NCBI RefSeq assembly: GCF_003008575.1
Contig: NZ_CP027667.1
Location: 124,001-188,000, forward strand
Length of the DNA stretch: 64,000 bases
Source: Melaminivora suipulveris
GTDB taxonomy: Bacteria; Pseudomonadota; Gammaproteobacteria; Burkholderiales; Burkholderiaceae_C
Reading direction: 5' to 3'
Within the stretch, counting starts at the first letter, position 1, and each line of letters opens with the position of its first letter. Position numbers and translations under genes: made by a program. The notes below the pieces were generated by a model, which saw nothing but the letters and a program-made list of their open reading frames with translations, was not told where the DNA came from and ran no database searches. This document shows positions 41,884 to 54,100 of the stretch, in pieces.

Positions 41884-44800
41884 GTGCGCCTCAGTTCCAT
41901 CAAGCTCGCCGGCTTCAAGTCCTTTGCCGAGCCCACCCATTTCGTGCTGCCGGGTCAGCTCGTGGGCGTCGTGGGTCCCAACGGCTGCGGCAAGTCCAAC
42001 ATCATGGACGCGGTGCGCTGGGTGCTGGGCGAGTCGCGCGCCAGCGAGCTGCGCGGCGAATCCATGCAGGACGTGATCTTCAATGGCACGACCAGCCGCA
42101 AAAGCGCCAGCCGCGCCAGCGTCGAGCTGATCTTCGACAACCACGACCACCGCGCCGGCGGGCAGTGGAACGAGTTCACCGAGATCGCCGTCAAGCGCGT
42201 GCTCACGCGCGACGGCACCAGCAGCTACTACATCAACAGCCAGCCGGTGCGCCGGCGCGACGTGCAGGACGTCTTCCTGGGCACCGGCCTGGGCCCGCGG
42301 GCCTACGCCATCATCGGCCAGGGGACGATCAGCCGCATCATCGAGTCGCGCCCCGAGGACCTGCGCCTGTTCCTGGAAGAGGCCGCCGGCGTCTCCAAGT
42401 ACAAGGAGCGCCGGCGCGAGACCGAAAGCCGTCTGGCCGGCACGCGCGAGAACCTGACCCGCGTCGAAGACATCCTGCGCGAGCTGAACGCCAATCTGGA
42501 GAAGCTGGAAAAGCAGGCCGAGGTGGCCGCGCGCTACCAGCGGCTGCAGCAGGAGGCCACGCTGCGCCAGCAGCAGCTGTGGTTCTTCAAGCGCGCCGAT
42601 GCGCTGGCCGAGCAGGCGCGCGTGCGCAGCGAAGGCCTGCAAGCCGTCAACGACCTGGAATCGCGCATGGCCGATCTGCGCCACGGCGAGGCCGAGATGG
42701 AGGCAGTGCGCCAGGCGCACTACGAGGCCGGCGACGCACTCAACCAGGCCCAGGCGCGGCTGTACGAGGCCACGGCCGAGGTGGCGCGTCTGGAGGCCGA
42801 GATCCGCTACGTGGTCGAGGGCCGCCAGCGCGTGCAGTTGCGCCTGGAGCAACTCGCCCAGCAGATGCAGGACTGGGCCGGGCGCCGCGAAGAGGCGGCG
42901 CTGGAGGCCGAGCAGCTCGAAGGCCAGGGCCTGGACGCGGAAGAACAGGCCGAGCTGCTCGCCGCGCAGCTCGAAGAGCAAAGCCAGGCGCTGCCCGAGC
43001 TGGAGGACGCCCTGGCCCAGGCGCGCCAGGCAGCAGACGCCCAGCGCAGCGCCGTGGTGCAGATCCAGCAGCAAATCCAGGTGCTGGCCGCCGAACAGCG
43101 CTCGGTCGCCGAGCAGACGCGCCAGTTGACCACCCGCGGCGAGCGCCTGCGCGCCGACCGCAACGCCCTGGCCGCGCCCGACGAATCGCGCCTGACGCAT
43201 CTGCGCCAGCAGCTCGCCGAGGCGCAGGAGGCCGCCGAAATCGCCCAGGCGATGCAGGCCGAACTGCAGGACACGCTGCCGCAACTCGACGAAGACCGCC
43301 GCACGCGCCAGCAGGCGGTGAACGCCGAGACGGCGCGCCAAACTCAGCTGGCCGCGCGACTGCAGGCGCTGCAGGCCCTGCAGGACAAGGTCAAGACCGA
43401 CGGCCGGCTGCAGCCCTGGCTGGCGCGCCACGGCCTGGAGAGCCTGGCCGGCCTGTGGACCCGCATCCACATCGAGCCCGGTTGGGAAGCCGCGCTGGAG
43501 GCCGCCCTGCGCGAGCGCCTGGCAGCGCTGCCCGTGGGCCGGCTGGAGAGCGTGCGTGGCTTCGCCGGCGCATCCGGCGCCGAGAGCCCGCCCGCGCGCC
43601 TGTCCTTCTACAGCGCGCCTCTTTCGACTTCTCCGGCCACGCCGGCGCCCGCACTGCCACGCCTGGCCGACCTGCTGCAGGTACCGGGCGCCAGCCTGCG
43701 CGCCGTGCTGGAAGACTGGCTGCAGGGCTGCCACACCGCGCCCACGCTGGACGACGCCCTGGCCGCGCGCGCCGCGCTGCCACCCGGCGCGGCGATCTAC
43801 GTGCCCGCAGGTCACGCCGTCAGCGCTCACGGCGTGGATTTCTACGCACCCGATTCCGAGCAGGCCGGCCTGTTGGCACGCGCGCAGGAGATCGAACACC
43901 TGCACAAGGAGCTGCGCGCGCAGGCGCTGATCGCCGAGGAGGCCGCCAGCGCCCTGGCGCGCGCCGAGGGCGGCTACGCCGACGCGTCGCAGCGCCTGGC
44001 GGCGGCCCGGCGCGAGGCCGCCGAGACCCAGTCGCGCGCGCACGAGTTGCAGGTGCAGGCGCTGCGCCTGGCGCAGGCGCTGGAGCAGACGCGCGCGCGC
44101 AGCGAGCAGATCGGCGCCGACCTGGCCGAGGCCGAGGAGCAGATGGCCGCGCTGCACGAGCGCGCCGCCGAGGCCGAAGCGCGCTTCGAGGAACTGGACA
44201 TGCAGCTGGCCGACACCCAGGAGCGCCAGGCGCACCTGGGTGAGCGCGTCATCGAGGCCGAACGGCGCGTGGCCGAGTGCCGCGAGCAGCAGCGCAGCCT
44301 GGAGCGCCGCGCGCAGGAGGCGCAGTTCTCCCAGCGCAGCCTGGCGGCGCGGCGCGCCGAGCTGGCCCGCACCATCGACACCGCCGCGTCGCAGGCCCGC
44401 AGCCTGGGCGAGGAGCGCCAGCGCGCGCAGGACGAGCTGGCGCGCCTGACCGATGCTGCCGCGCAGGGCGGCCTGCAGCAGGCGCTGGAGCGCAGGCAGG
44501 CCAGCGAGCAGCACCTGGGCGAGCAGCGCAGCCGCTACGACGGCCTCACCGCGCGCCTGCGCGCCGCGGACGAGCAGCGCAGCCAGCACGAGCGCGCGCT
44601 GGAGCCGCTGCGCCAGCGCATCACCGACCTGCAGCTCAAGGAGCAGGCCGCCCGCCTGGGCCTGGAGCAGTATGAATCGCTGCTGCGGGACGCCCAGGCC
44701 GACCTGGAGGAGCTGGCCCGCTCCACCGCCGAGGGCGGCGTGCGCCAGGCCGGCCTGGCCGGCGAGATCGAGCGCCTGCAGCGCGAGATCATCGCACTGG

Positions 44801-45411
44801 GCGCGGTCAACCTGGCCGCGCTGGAAGAACTCGCGGCAGCGCGCGAGCGCAAGGGCTTTCTGGACGCGCAGACCGAAGACCTGCAGCTCGCCATGACCAC
44901 GCTGGAGGACGCGATCCGCAAGATCGACGGCGAAACGCGCACGCTGCTGTCGGGCACCTTCGAGACCGTCAACGGCCACTTCGGCCGCATGTTCCCGGAG
45001 CTGTTCGGCGGCGGGCAGGCGCGATTGATCATGACCGGCGACGAAATCCTGGACTCCGGCGTGCAGGTCATGGCGCAGCCGCCGGGCAAGAAGAACCAGA
45101 CCATTCACCTGCTGTCCGGCGGCGAGAAGGCGCTTACCGCCATCGCCCTGGTGTTCGCCATCTTCCAGCTCAACCCGGCGCCGTTTTGCCTGCTGGACGA
45201 AGTGGACGCGCCGCTGGATGATGCCAACACCGAACGCTACGCCCGCCTGGTGGCCAGCATGTCGCGCGGCACGCAGTTCCTGTTCATCAGCCACAACAAG
45301 ATCGCCATGGAGATCGCCGAGCATCTGATCGGCGTGACCATGCAGGAGCAGGGCGTCTCGCGCATCGTCGCCGTGGACATGCAGGCCGCGCTGACCATGG
45401 CCGACGCCTGA
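41884..45411 (+). CDS. smc: Chromosome segregation protein SMC
   Basis: SMC (1175 residues) is the ATPase of the bacterial condensin. The N-terminal head has Walker A GPNGCGKSN at about 32-40; two long coiled-coil arms flank a hinge (about 490-660). The C-terminal head has signature LLSGGEKALTAIAL near 1077 and Walker B CLLDEVDAPLDDAN near 1102. The start is GTG 41884, giving MRLSSIKLAGFKSF. Its partners ScpA and ScpB are not in the window. It is followed by zipA after 15 bases and then ligA, the order usual in Burkholderiales. Confidence 0.97.
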   Translation: MRLSSIKLAGFKSFAEPTHFVLPGQLVGVVGPNGCGKSNIMDAVRWVLGESRASELRGESMQDVIFNGTTSRKSASRASVELIFDNHDHRAGGQWNEFTEIAVKRVLTRDGTSSYYINSQPVRRRDVQDVFLGTGLGPRAYAIIGQGTISRIIESRPEDLRLFLEEAAGVSKYKERRRETESRLAGTRENLTRVEDILRELNANLEKLEKQAEVAARYQRLQQEATLRQQQLWFFKRADALAEQARVRSEGLQAVNDLESRMADLRHGEAEMEAVRQAHYEAGDALNQAQARLYEATAEVARLEAEIRYVVEGRQRVQLRLEQLAQQMQDWAGRREEAALEAEQLEGQGLDAEEQAELLAAQLEEQSQALPELEDALAQARQAADAQRSAVVQIQQQIQVLAAEQRSVAEQTRQLTTRGERLRADRNALAAPDESRLTHLRQQLAEAQEAAEIAQAMQAELQDTLPQLDEDRRTRQQAVNAETARQTQLAARLQALQALQDKVKTDGRLQPWLARHGLESLAGLWTRIHIEPGWEAALEAALRERLAALPVGRLESVRGFAGASGAESPPARLSFYSAPLSTSPATPAPALPRLADLLQVPGASLRAVLEDWLQGCHTAPTLDDALAARAALPPGAAIYVPAGHAVSAHGVDFYAPDSEQAGLLARAQEIEHLHKELRAQALIAEEAASALARAEGGYADASQRLAAARREAAETQSRAHELQVQALRLAQALEQTRARSEQIGADLAEAEEQMAALHERAAEAEARFEELDMQLADTQERQAHLGERVIEAERRVAECREQQRSLERRAQEAQFSQRSLAARRAELARTIDTAASQARSLGEERQRAQDELARLTDAAAQGGLQQALERRQASEQHLGEQRSRYDGLTARLRAADEQRSQHERALEPLRQRITDLQLKEQAARLGLEQYESLLRDAQADLEELARSTAEGGVRQAGLAGEIERLQREIIALGAVNLAALEELAAARERKGFLDAQTEDLQLAMTTLEDAIRKIDGETRTLLSGTFETVNGHFGRMFPELFGGGQARLIMTGDEILDSGVQVMAQPPGKKNQTIHLLSGGEKALTAIALVFAIFQLNPAPFCLLDEVDAPLDDANTERYARLVASMSRGTQFLFISHNKIAMEIAEHLIGVTMQEQGVSRIVAVDMQAALTMADA

Positions 45412-45426
45412 AAGACCTATCCGACC

Positions 45427-48713
<3,287 letters not shown>

Positions 48714-48717
48714 AGCC

Positions 48718-49665
48718 GTGCTGGCGCGCCGCGCTCCCCGGCTGGGCCTGGCGCTGGGCAGCGGCTCGGCGCGCGGCTGGGCGCACATCGGCGTGCTGCG
48801 CGCGCTGCAGGAGGCTGGCGTGCGCCCGGATTTCGTCTGCGGCGCCTCCATCGGCGCGCTGGTCGGCGCGGCCTACGCGGCCGGCGAACTGGAGCGTTTT
48901 GCCGAGTGGGTGCATGGCCTGGGCATGCGCCAGGTCTGGGGCTTCATGGATTTCAACCTCTCGGGCGGCATGCTCAAGGGCGAGAGGCTGATCGCCTTTT
49001 GGCGGCGCAACTTCGCCGACTTCGACATCGAGGCCTCGCCGCTGCCCTTTGCCGCCGTCGCCACCGACCTGCACTCGGGCGCCGAAGTCTGGCTGCGCGA
49101 GGGCTCGATCGCCGACGCGGTGCGCGCCTCCATCGCGCTGCCGGGCCTGTTCACGCCAGTAGCACGCGCAGACGGGCGGCTGCTGGTCGATGGCGGCATC
49201 GTCAACCCGGTGCCCACGTCGCTTGCGCGCGCCATGGGTGCCGACATCGTCATCGGCGTGGACCTGAACTCCGACATCCTGCAGCGCCACCTGCAGCCGC
49301 TGGCACTGGCGGCGGCGGCAAACGCGGCAGACCAGGCGCCGTCAGAGCCCTCTGAACCCGAGGCGCGCAGTGGCGGCGACTGGATGGGCCGGCTGAAGTT
49401 CTGGGGCGCGGGCGGCGCCGCGCAGCCCCAGGTGGCGCCGCTGCCGCCCCGGCCGTCGGTGCTGGATGTCGTCATGACCAGCGTGACCATCATGCAGATG
49501 CGCATCACCCGCAGCCGCATGGCGGGCGACCCGCCCGAGGTGGTCATCGCGCCCAACCTGGCGCACCTGGGCCTGCTGGATTTTCACCGCGCGGACGAAG
49601 CCATCGAGGAAGGCCGCCGCGCCGCCGAGGCCGCGCTGCCGCAGTTGCAGCGCTTCGCGGTCTGA
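48718..49665 (+). CDS. Patatin-like phospholipase (RssA family)
   Basis: This 315-residue patatin-fold serine hydrolase has the oxyanion hole GSGSARGWAHIG, nucleophile Ser44 in GASIG and the dyad aspartate near residue 158 in VDGGIVNP. The family cleaves phospholipid or lysophospholipid acyl chains; RssA-type members are poorly defined. GTG 48718 follows a GAGG sequence and lies 4 bases after the ligA stop, so it is probably co-transcribed with ligA. An unstructured insert (about residues 200-245) separates the core from the C-terminal helix. It converges with glgA across element copy 10. Confidence 0.9.
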   Translation: MLARRAPRLGLALGSGSARGWAHIGVLRALQEAGVRPDFVCGASIGALVGAAYAAGELERFAEWVHGLGMRQVWGFMDFNLSGGMLKGERLIAFWRRNFADFDIEASPLPFAAVATDLHSGAEVWLREGSIADAVRASIALPGLFTPVARADGRLLVDGGIVNPVPTSLARAMGADIVIGVDLNSDILQRHLQPLALAAAANAADQAPSEPSEPEARSGGDWMGRLKFWGAGGAAQPQVAPLPPRPSVLDVVMTSVTIMQMRITRSRMAGDPPEVVIAPNLAHLGLLDFHRADEAIEEGRRAAEAALPQLQRFAV

Positions 49666-49725
49666 TCAAAAATGATAGCTATCCGCGCTTGATCCACGCC
49701 GGCTGAAGGCCTTTTTCACGCAAAA
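49666..49725 (-). repeat. Interspersed 56-base element, copy 10
   Basis: On the minus strand it gives AAGGCCTTCAGCCGGCGTGG, ATCAAGCGCGGATAGCTATC and ends ATTTTTG. It starts right after the patatin gene stop and runs into the glgA stop codon, filling the convergent spacer. The shared frame is open (S-A-G-V-D-Q-A-R-I-A-I). Confidence 0.85.
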
Positions 49726-51161
49726 CCAAGCACGCGGGCATAGACCGCCTCGTAGGCGCGCGCCGCCGGACCCCAGCCGAAGTCGCGCCGCATGCCGGCG
49801 CGCTGCAGCGCCTGCCAGCGCGCGGCATCGCCCCAGGTGGCGCAGACGCGCTGCACGCCGGCGTCGAAAGCCTGCTGCGAGGCCTCAGGCAGCACGAAGC
49901 CGCTGCCGTCGGGTTCCACCGCGTCCACCACCGAGTCGGCCAGGCCGCCGGTGCGCGTGACCAGCGGCGGCGTGCCATAGGCCTGGCTGTACATCTGGTT
50001 CAACCCGCACGGCTCGAAGCGCGACGGCATCAGGAAACAGTCCGCGCCGGCCTCGATCTGGTGCGCCAGCGCCTCGTCAAAGCCCAGCGTGGCGTGCACG
50101 CGCCCCGGCCGGCGCTGCGCCAGCGCCGCCAGCGCCTGCTCCAGGTCCGCGTCGCCGCTGCCCAGCACCACCAATTGACCGCCCCGCGCCAGCAACCGCT
50201 CGGCGCCGGCCAGCACCAGATCCACGCCTTTTTGCCGCGTCAGGCGGCCGACCAGGCCGAACAGCGGGCCATCCACTTTTGCGCTCAAGCCGCAGCGCTG
50301 GCGCAGCGCTGCACGGTTGAGCGCCTTGCGCTGCAAGCCGTCCGCGTCGTAGCGCGCTGCGATGAGCGGGTCGGTGGCCGGGTTCCACAGCGCCGTGTCG
50401 ATGCCGTTGAGAATTCCGGTGAGCACATCGGCGCGCGCGCGCAGCACGCCGTCGAGGCCAAAACCCAGGGTCTCGCCCTGGATCTCACGTGCGTACGTGG
50501 GGCTCACGGTGGTGATGGCGTCGGCGAAGCTGATGCCCGCCTTGAGCATGGACAGTTGCCCCCAGAACTCCACGCCCCGCGTGCCCTGGTGCTGGGGCGC
50601 CACGCCCAGCCAGCCGGCAGCCTCCAGCGGGACCAGGCCTTGAAAGGCCAGGTTGTGGATGGTCAGCACGCTGCGTGCCGCGTTCTGTCCGCGCTCGCGC
50701 GCCTGGTGCAGATGCAGGGGCGCCAGCGCGCAGGTCCAGTCATGCGCGTGGACCACATCGGCCTGCCAGCCCAGGGGTGTGTCCGGCGTGCCGATCAGCG
50801 CCGCCACGCGCGCCAGCATGCCAAAGCGCAGCGCGTTGTCGCCGTGGTCGCCGCCGCCGGGCGGACCATAGGGCGAGCCGGGCCGGGCATAGAGCGTGGG
50901 GCAGACCAACAGCAGATACTCCACCCCATCGGCGGCGCGCAGATGGAGCAACTGCGCCTCGGGCCACGGCCCATAGGGCGGCAGGTGGTGCAGCGCCAGC
51001 AGCTCGCCGGGCGGCGGCGCCAGGGCGCCATAGGCCGGCAACAGCACGCGCACCTCGTGGCCCAGCGCCGCCAGGGCGGCGGGCAGCGCGCCGCTCACGT
51101 CGGCCAGGCCGCCGGTCTTGATCAGCGGCGCGCATTCGGGCGTCGCAAACAGCACTTTCAT
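49716..51161 (-). CDS. glgA: Glycogen synthase
   Basis: GlgA (481 residues) is a GT5 glycogen synthase that adds glucose from ADP-glucose to alpha-1,4-glucan ends. The ADP-glucose-binding KTGGLADVSGALP lies near the N-terminus, with HAHDW and a C-terminal GT-B domain with GLVGRLTRQKGVD and the catalytic-glutamate region SRFEPCGLNQMYSQAYG. Its ATG overlaps the malQ-treY stop as ATGA, making it the last gene of the glg/tre operon. Open frame further upstream lies in malQ-treY and is not used. Confidence 0.96.
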   Translation of the reverse strand: MKVLFATPECAPLIKTGGLADVSGALPAALAALGHEVRVLLPAYGALAPPPGELLALHHLPPYGPWPEAQLLHLRAADGVEYLLLVCPTLYARPGSPYGPPGGGDHGDNALRFGMLARVAALIGTPDTPLGWQADVVHAHDWTCALAPLHLHQARERGQNAARSVLTIHNLAFQGLVPLEAAGWLGVAPQHQGTRGVEFWGQLSMLKAGISFADAITTVSPTYAREIQGETLGFGLDGVLRARADVLTGILNGIDTALWNPATDPLIAARYDADGLQRKALNRAALRQRCGLSAKVDGPLFGLVGRLTRQKGVDLVLAGAERLLARGGQLVVLGSGDADLEQALAALAQRRPGRVHATLGFDEALAHQIEAGADCFLMPSRFEPCGLNQMYSQAYGTPPLVTRTGGLADSVVDAVEPDGSGFVLPEASQQAFDAGVQRVCATWGDAARWQALQRAGMRRDFGWGPAARAYEAVYARVLGFA

Positions 51162-54100
51162 GGCGCGGTATCCTCGCACACCAGCACTGCGAACGGCAGG
51201 CCGGTGGCGGGCGCAGCGCTGCTGGATATCAGCTCGTGCAGCGCCAGGCCGTCCAGCGCGGCGTGCAGTTCTCGGCCCGTGAGCCAGTCGCGCCAGCGCT
51301 GCGGCTGGCCCAGCAGCGGGTGGCCGCCGGGCAGCGCCAGGCGCGTGCCCTGCCAGCCGCGCGCGGCCAGGCCATGCACCAGCCGCGCGCAGACCACCGC
51401 CACGGCGCGCCCCTGGTGCAGCCGGCAAAAGGCCACGGCGTGTTCGCTGGCCGGGCCGTCGAGCGACAGCGGCACGTAGCTGCCGTCCCGAAACACCTCG
51501 GGCAGGTGGCGGCGCAGCTGCAGCAGCCGCCAGGTGACGAGTTGCTTGGCCTGAGGCGGCGGCACGCCGTCCAGCAGGCGCTGCCAGTCCTGCGGCGCGG
51601 GGTGGCGCCCATGGGCATATAGCGTGCGCACCTGTTCCAGATCCTGCGCCAGCGCGGCGAAGTCCACCGGGCGCCGGTTGTCCGGATCAACCAGCGCAAA
51701 GCTCCACTGCTCGCAGCCCTGGTAGATGTCGGGCACGCCCGGCGCGGTGAGCTTCAGCGCCAGCTGGCTCAGGCTGTTGCGAAAGCCGGGCGGTGCGATG
51801 GTCTGCACCAGCTCCTGCAGCGTGGCGACGAAAGCGTCGGTCGCCAGCGCGCGTTCGATGTAGCCGGCCACCGCGGCTTCGTAGGCTTCGTTGGGGAACA
51901 GCCAGTTGGTCTGCAGCTTGGCCTCGCGCAGGGCCTTGACCATGTATTGCTGGATGCGCTCCTGCAGGGCCGCCCGCTCGTCGCTGGCAGCGCCCTGCGC
52001 CGGCCAGACGCCCACCAGCGCCTGGTACAGCGCCCACAGGTCGTTCGGGCGCGGCGCGGCCTCGCCATCCACCTCGGTTTCAAAGCGCCGGGCCACGGCG
52101 CGCAGGCGCTGGGCCGTCTCGCTCCAAAGCTGCGGCATTTCGGACAAGACGTTCAAGCGCGCGCGCACGTCCTCCGAGCGCTTGCTGTCGTGTGTGGACG
52201 AGGCCAGCATGGTGTGCGGCAGCAGGCGCGCCGCGTATTGCTGCGCCTGGTGGAACGCCGCCGGCGACACGCCGAAGCGCCGCGGCTCGGCGCCCACGTC
52301 GTTCAGCGACACCAGCGGTACGTAGCGGTAGAACAGCGTGTCCTCCACCGCCTTGGCCATGACCGGCGCGGTGAACTGCTGCCAGCGGCGCACGAAGTCG
52401 CGGCGCGCCTGCGGCTCGCTGCCGGCTTCGCCCAGCAACACCGATTGCAGGTAGGTCAGCGCGCCGCCCTCGACCGTGCCCATGCGTCGGCGCGCGGCGG
52501 CCACGGCCCAGGCGATGTGCTGGCGATCGGCGTCCGAGGCTGGGCCGTCCGGTTGCACGTAGGCGCGGTAGACCGGAAAGTGCGCCGCCACCTCGGCCAG
52601 CGCCTGGCGCAGCTGATTCAGCGTGTAGTCGCTGGCGGCGCGGTCGGCGCGTGTGATGCGGTGCAGCGTGTGCGCCAGCCAGTTCAGGTCGCCGGCAAAG
52701 GCGCTCTTGATGATCAGGCGCTTGCACTCGTACTGCATCTGGTCGAAGTCACTTGCCTGACCGATGAAGCCCGCGTAGGCGTCATCGAACGCGCCTTGCG
52801 CTGCGCCATCGACGAAGAGCGCGTTGACCAGGGCGGCGAACCGGTAGCCGGTGCTGCCGTGCACCGGCCAATCCTGCGGCAGTGGCTCGTGATCGGCCAG
52901 GATTTTTTCCACCACCACATACAGCGCCTGCGCCTCGCGTCCCGCGGCGCGCGCCAACTCGGCGTGGCGCCGCTGCAGACGCTGAAAGTACTGCGCCGGC
53001 TGTGCCAGGCCGTCCGGGTGGTCCACGCGCAGGCCGCCCACCTTGCCCTCGGCGAGCCAACGCAGCACCAAGGCGTGACTGGCCTCGAACACGGCAGGCT
53101 CTTCCACGCGCACGGCGGCCAGCGTGTTGATGTCGAAAAAACGCCGGTAGTTGATGTCGTCTGCCGCCACACGCCAGCTGGCCAGGCGCCAGGCCTGGGC
53201 GTCCAGCAGCGCCCCCAGGGCGTCAAAGCTGGCCGGCTCGCCGGGCTGGCCGTTGGCCAGCGCGAGCGCGCCCGCCATCCATTCACGCAGCCAGGCGTGC
53301 CGGGCGAACAGCGTGGCCAGCCGCTGGCGATGCAGCGCTGCGTCGCGCACGCGGGCGGCGCGCTGCACCTCGTCCTGCACGGTGCGCGGGGGCAATGCCT
53401 CCAGGGCGTCCAGCAGCGACTGCAACTGCGCCAACTCGTCCGAGCCGGTCGGCGCGCCGGGGGGCGGCGGCGTGGCACGCAGCACGCGCGCGGTGTGCCT
53501 GGCGTCTAGCGGCCAGTGGCGGTCCCAGTAGTGCAGGCGCAGTTGGCCGGTGTCGTCATGAAAGCGCAGTTGCAGGCGGCCAGCCTCCAGCTCACGCCCG
53601 AAGTGGTCGCCCAGCACTGGCAGCAGCACGCGCGCGCGCCAATCCTCGGCGGCGGAATGCCAGTCGATGTCGAAGCTGCGCGCGTGCGGTGACGCCGGGC
53701 CGTGCTGCAGCACGTCGTCCCACCAGACGTTGGCGCTGCTGGCGACGCCCATGTGGTTGGGCACGATGTCCAGCACCTGCCCCATGCCATGGGCTGCCAG
53801 GGCGGCGCACAGCGCCTCGTGCCCGGCTTCGCTGCCAACTTCAGGGTTGAGCTGCGTCGGGTCGACCATGTCGTAGCCGTGCGTGCTGCCCGCCTCGGCC
53901 TTCAGGTAGGGCGAGCTGTACAGGTGGCTCACGCCCAGGGCCTGCAGATAGGGTACGGCGCGCGCCACGTCGGCAAAGGTGCAGCCGGCGTGAAACTGCA
54001 CGCGGTAGGTGGCGCGCGGCACGTCGGCGCTGGCCAGCGGTGGCAATGGCTGATCGATGACGGTGCGCCGTGGTCCGGCGCGCTCGGCGCGCATGGCCTG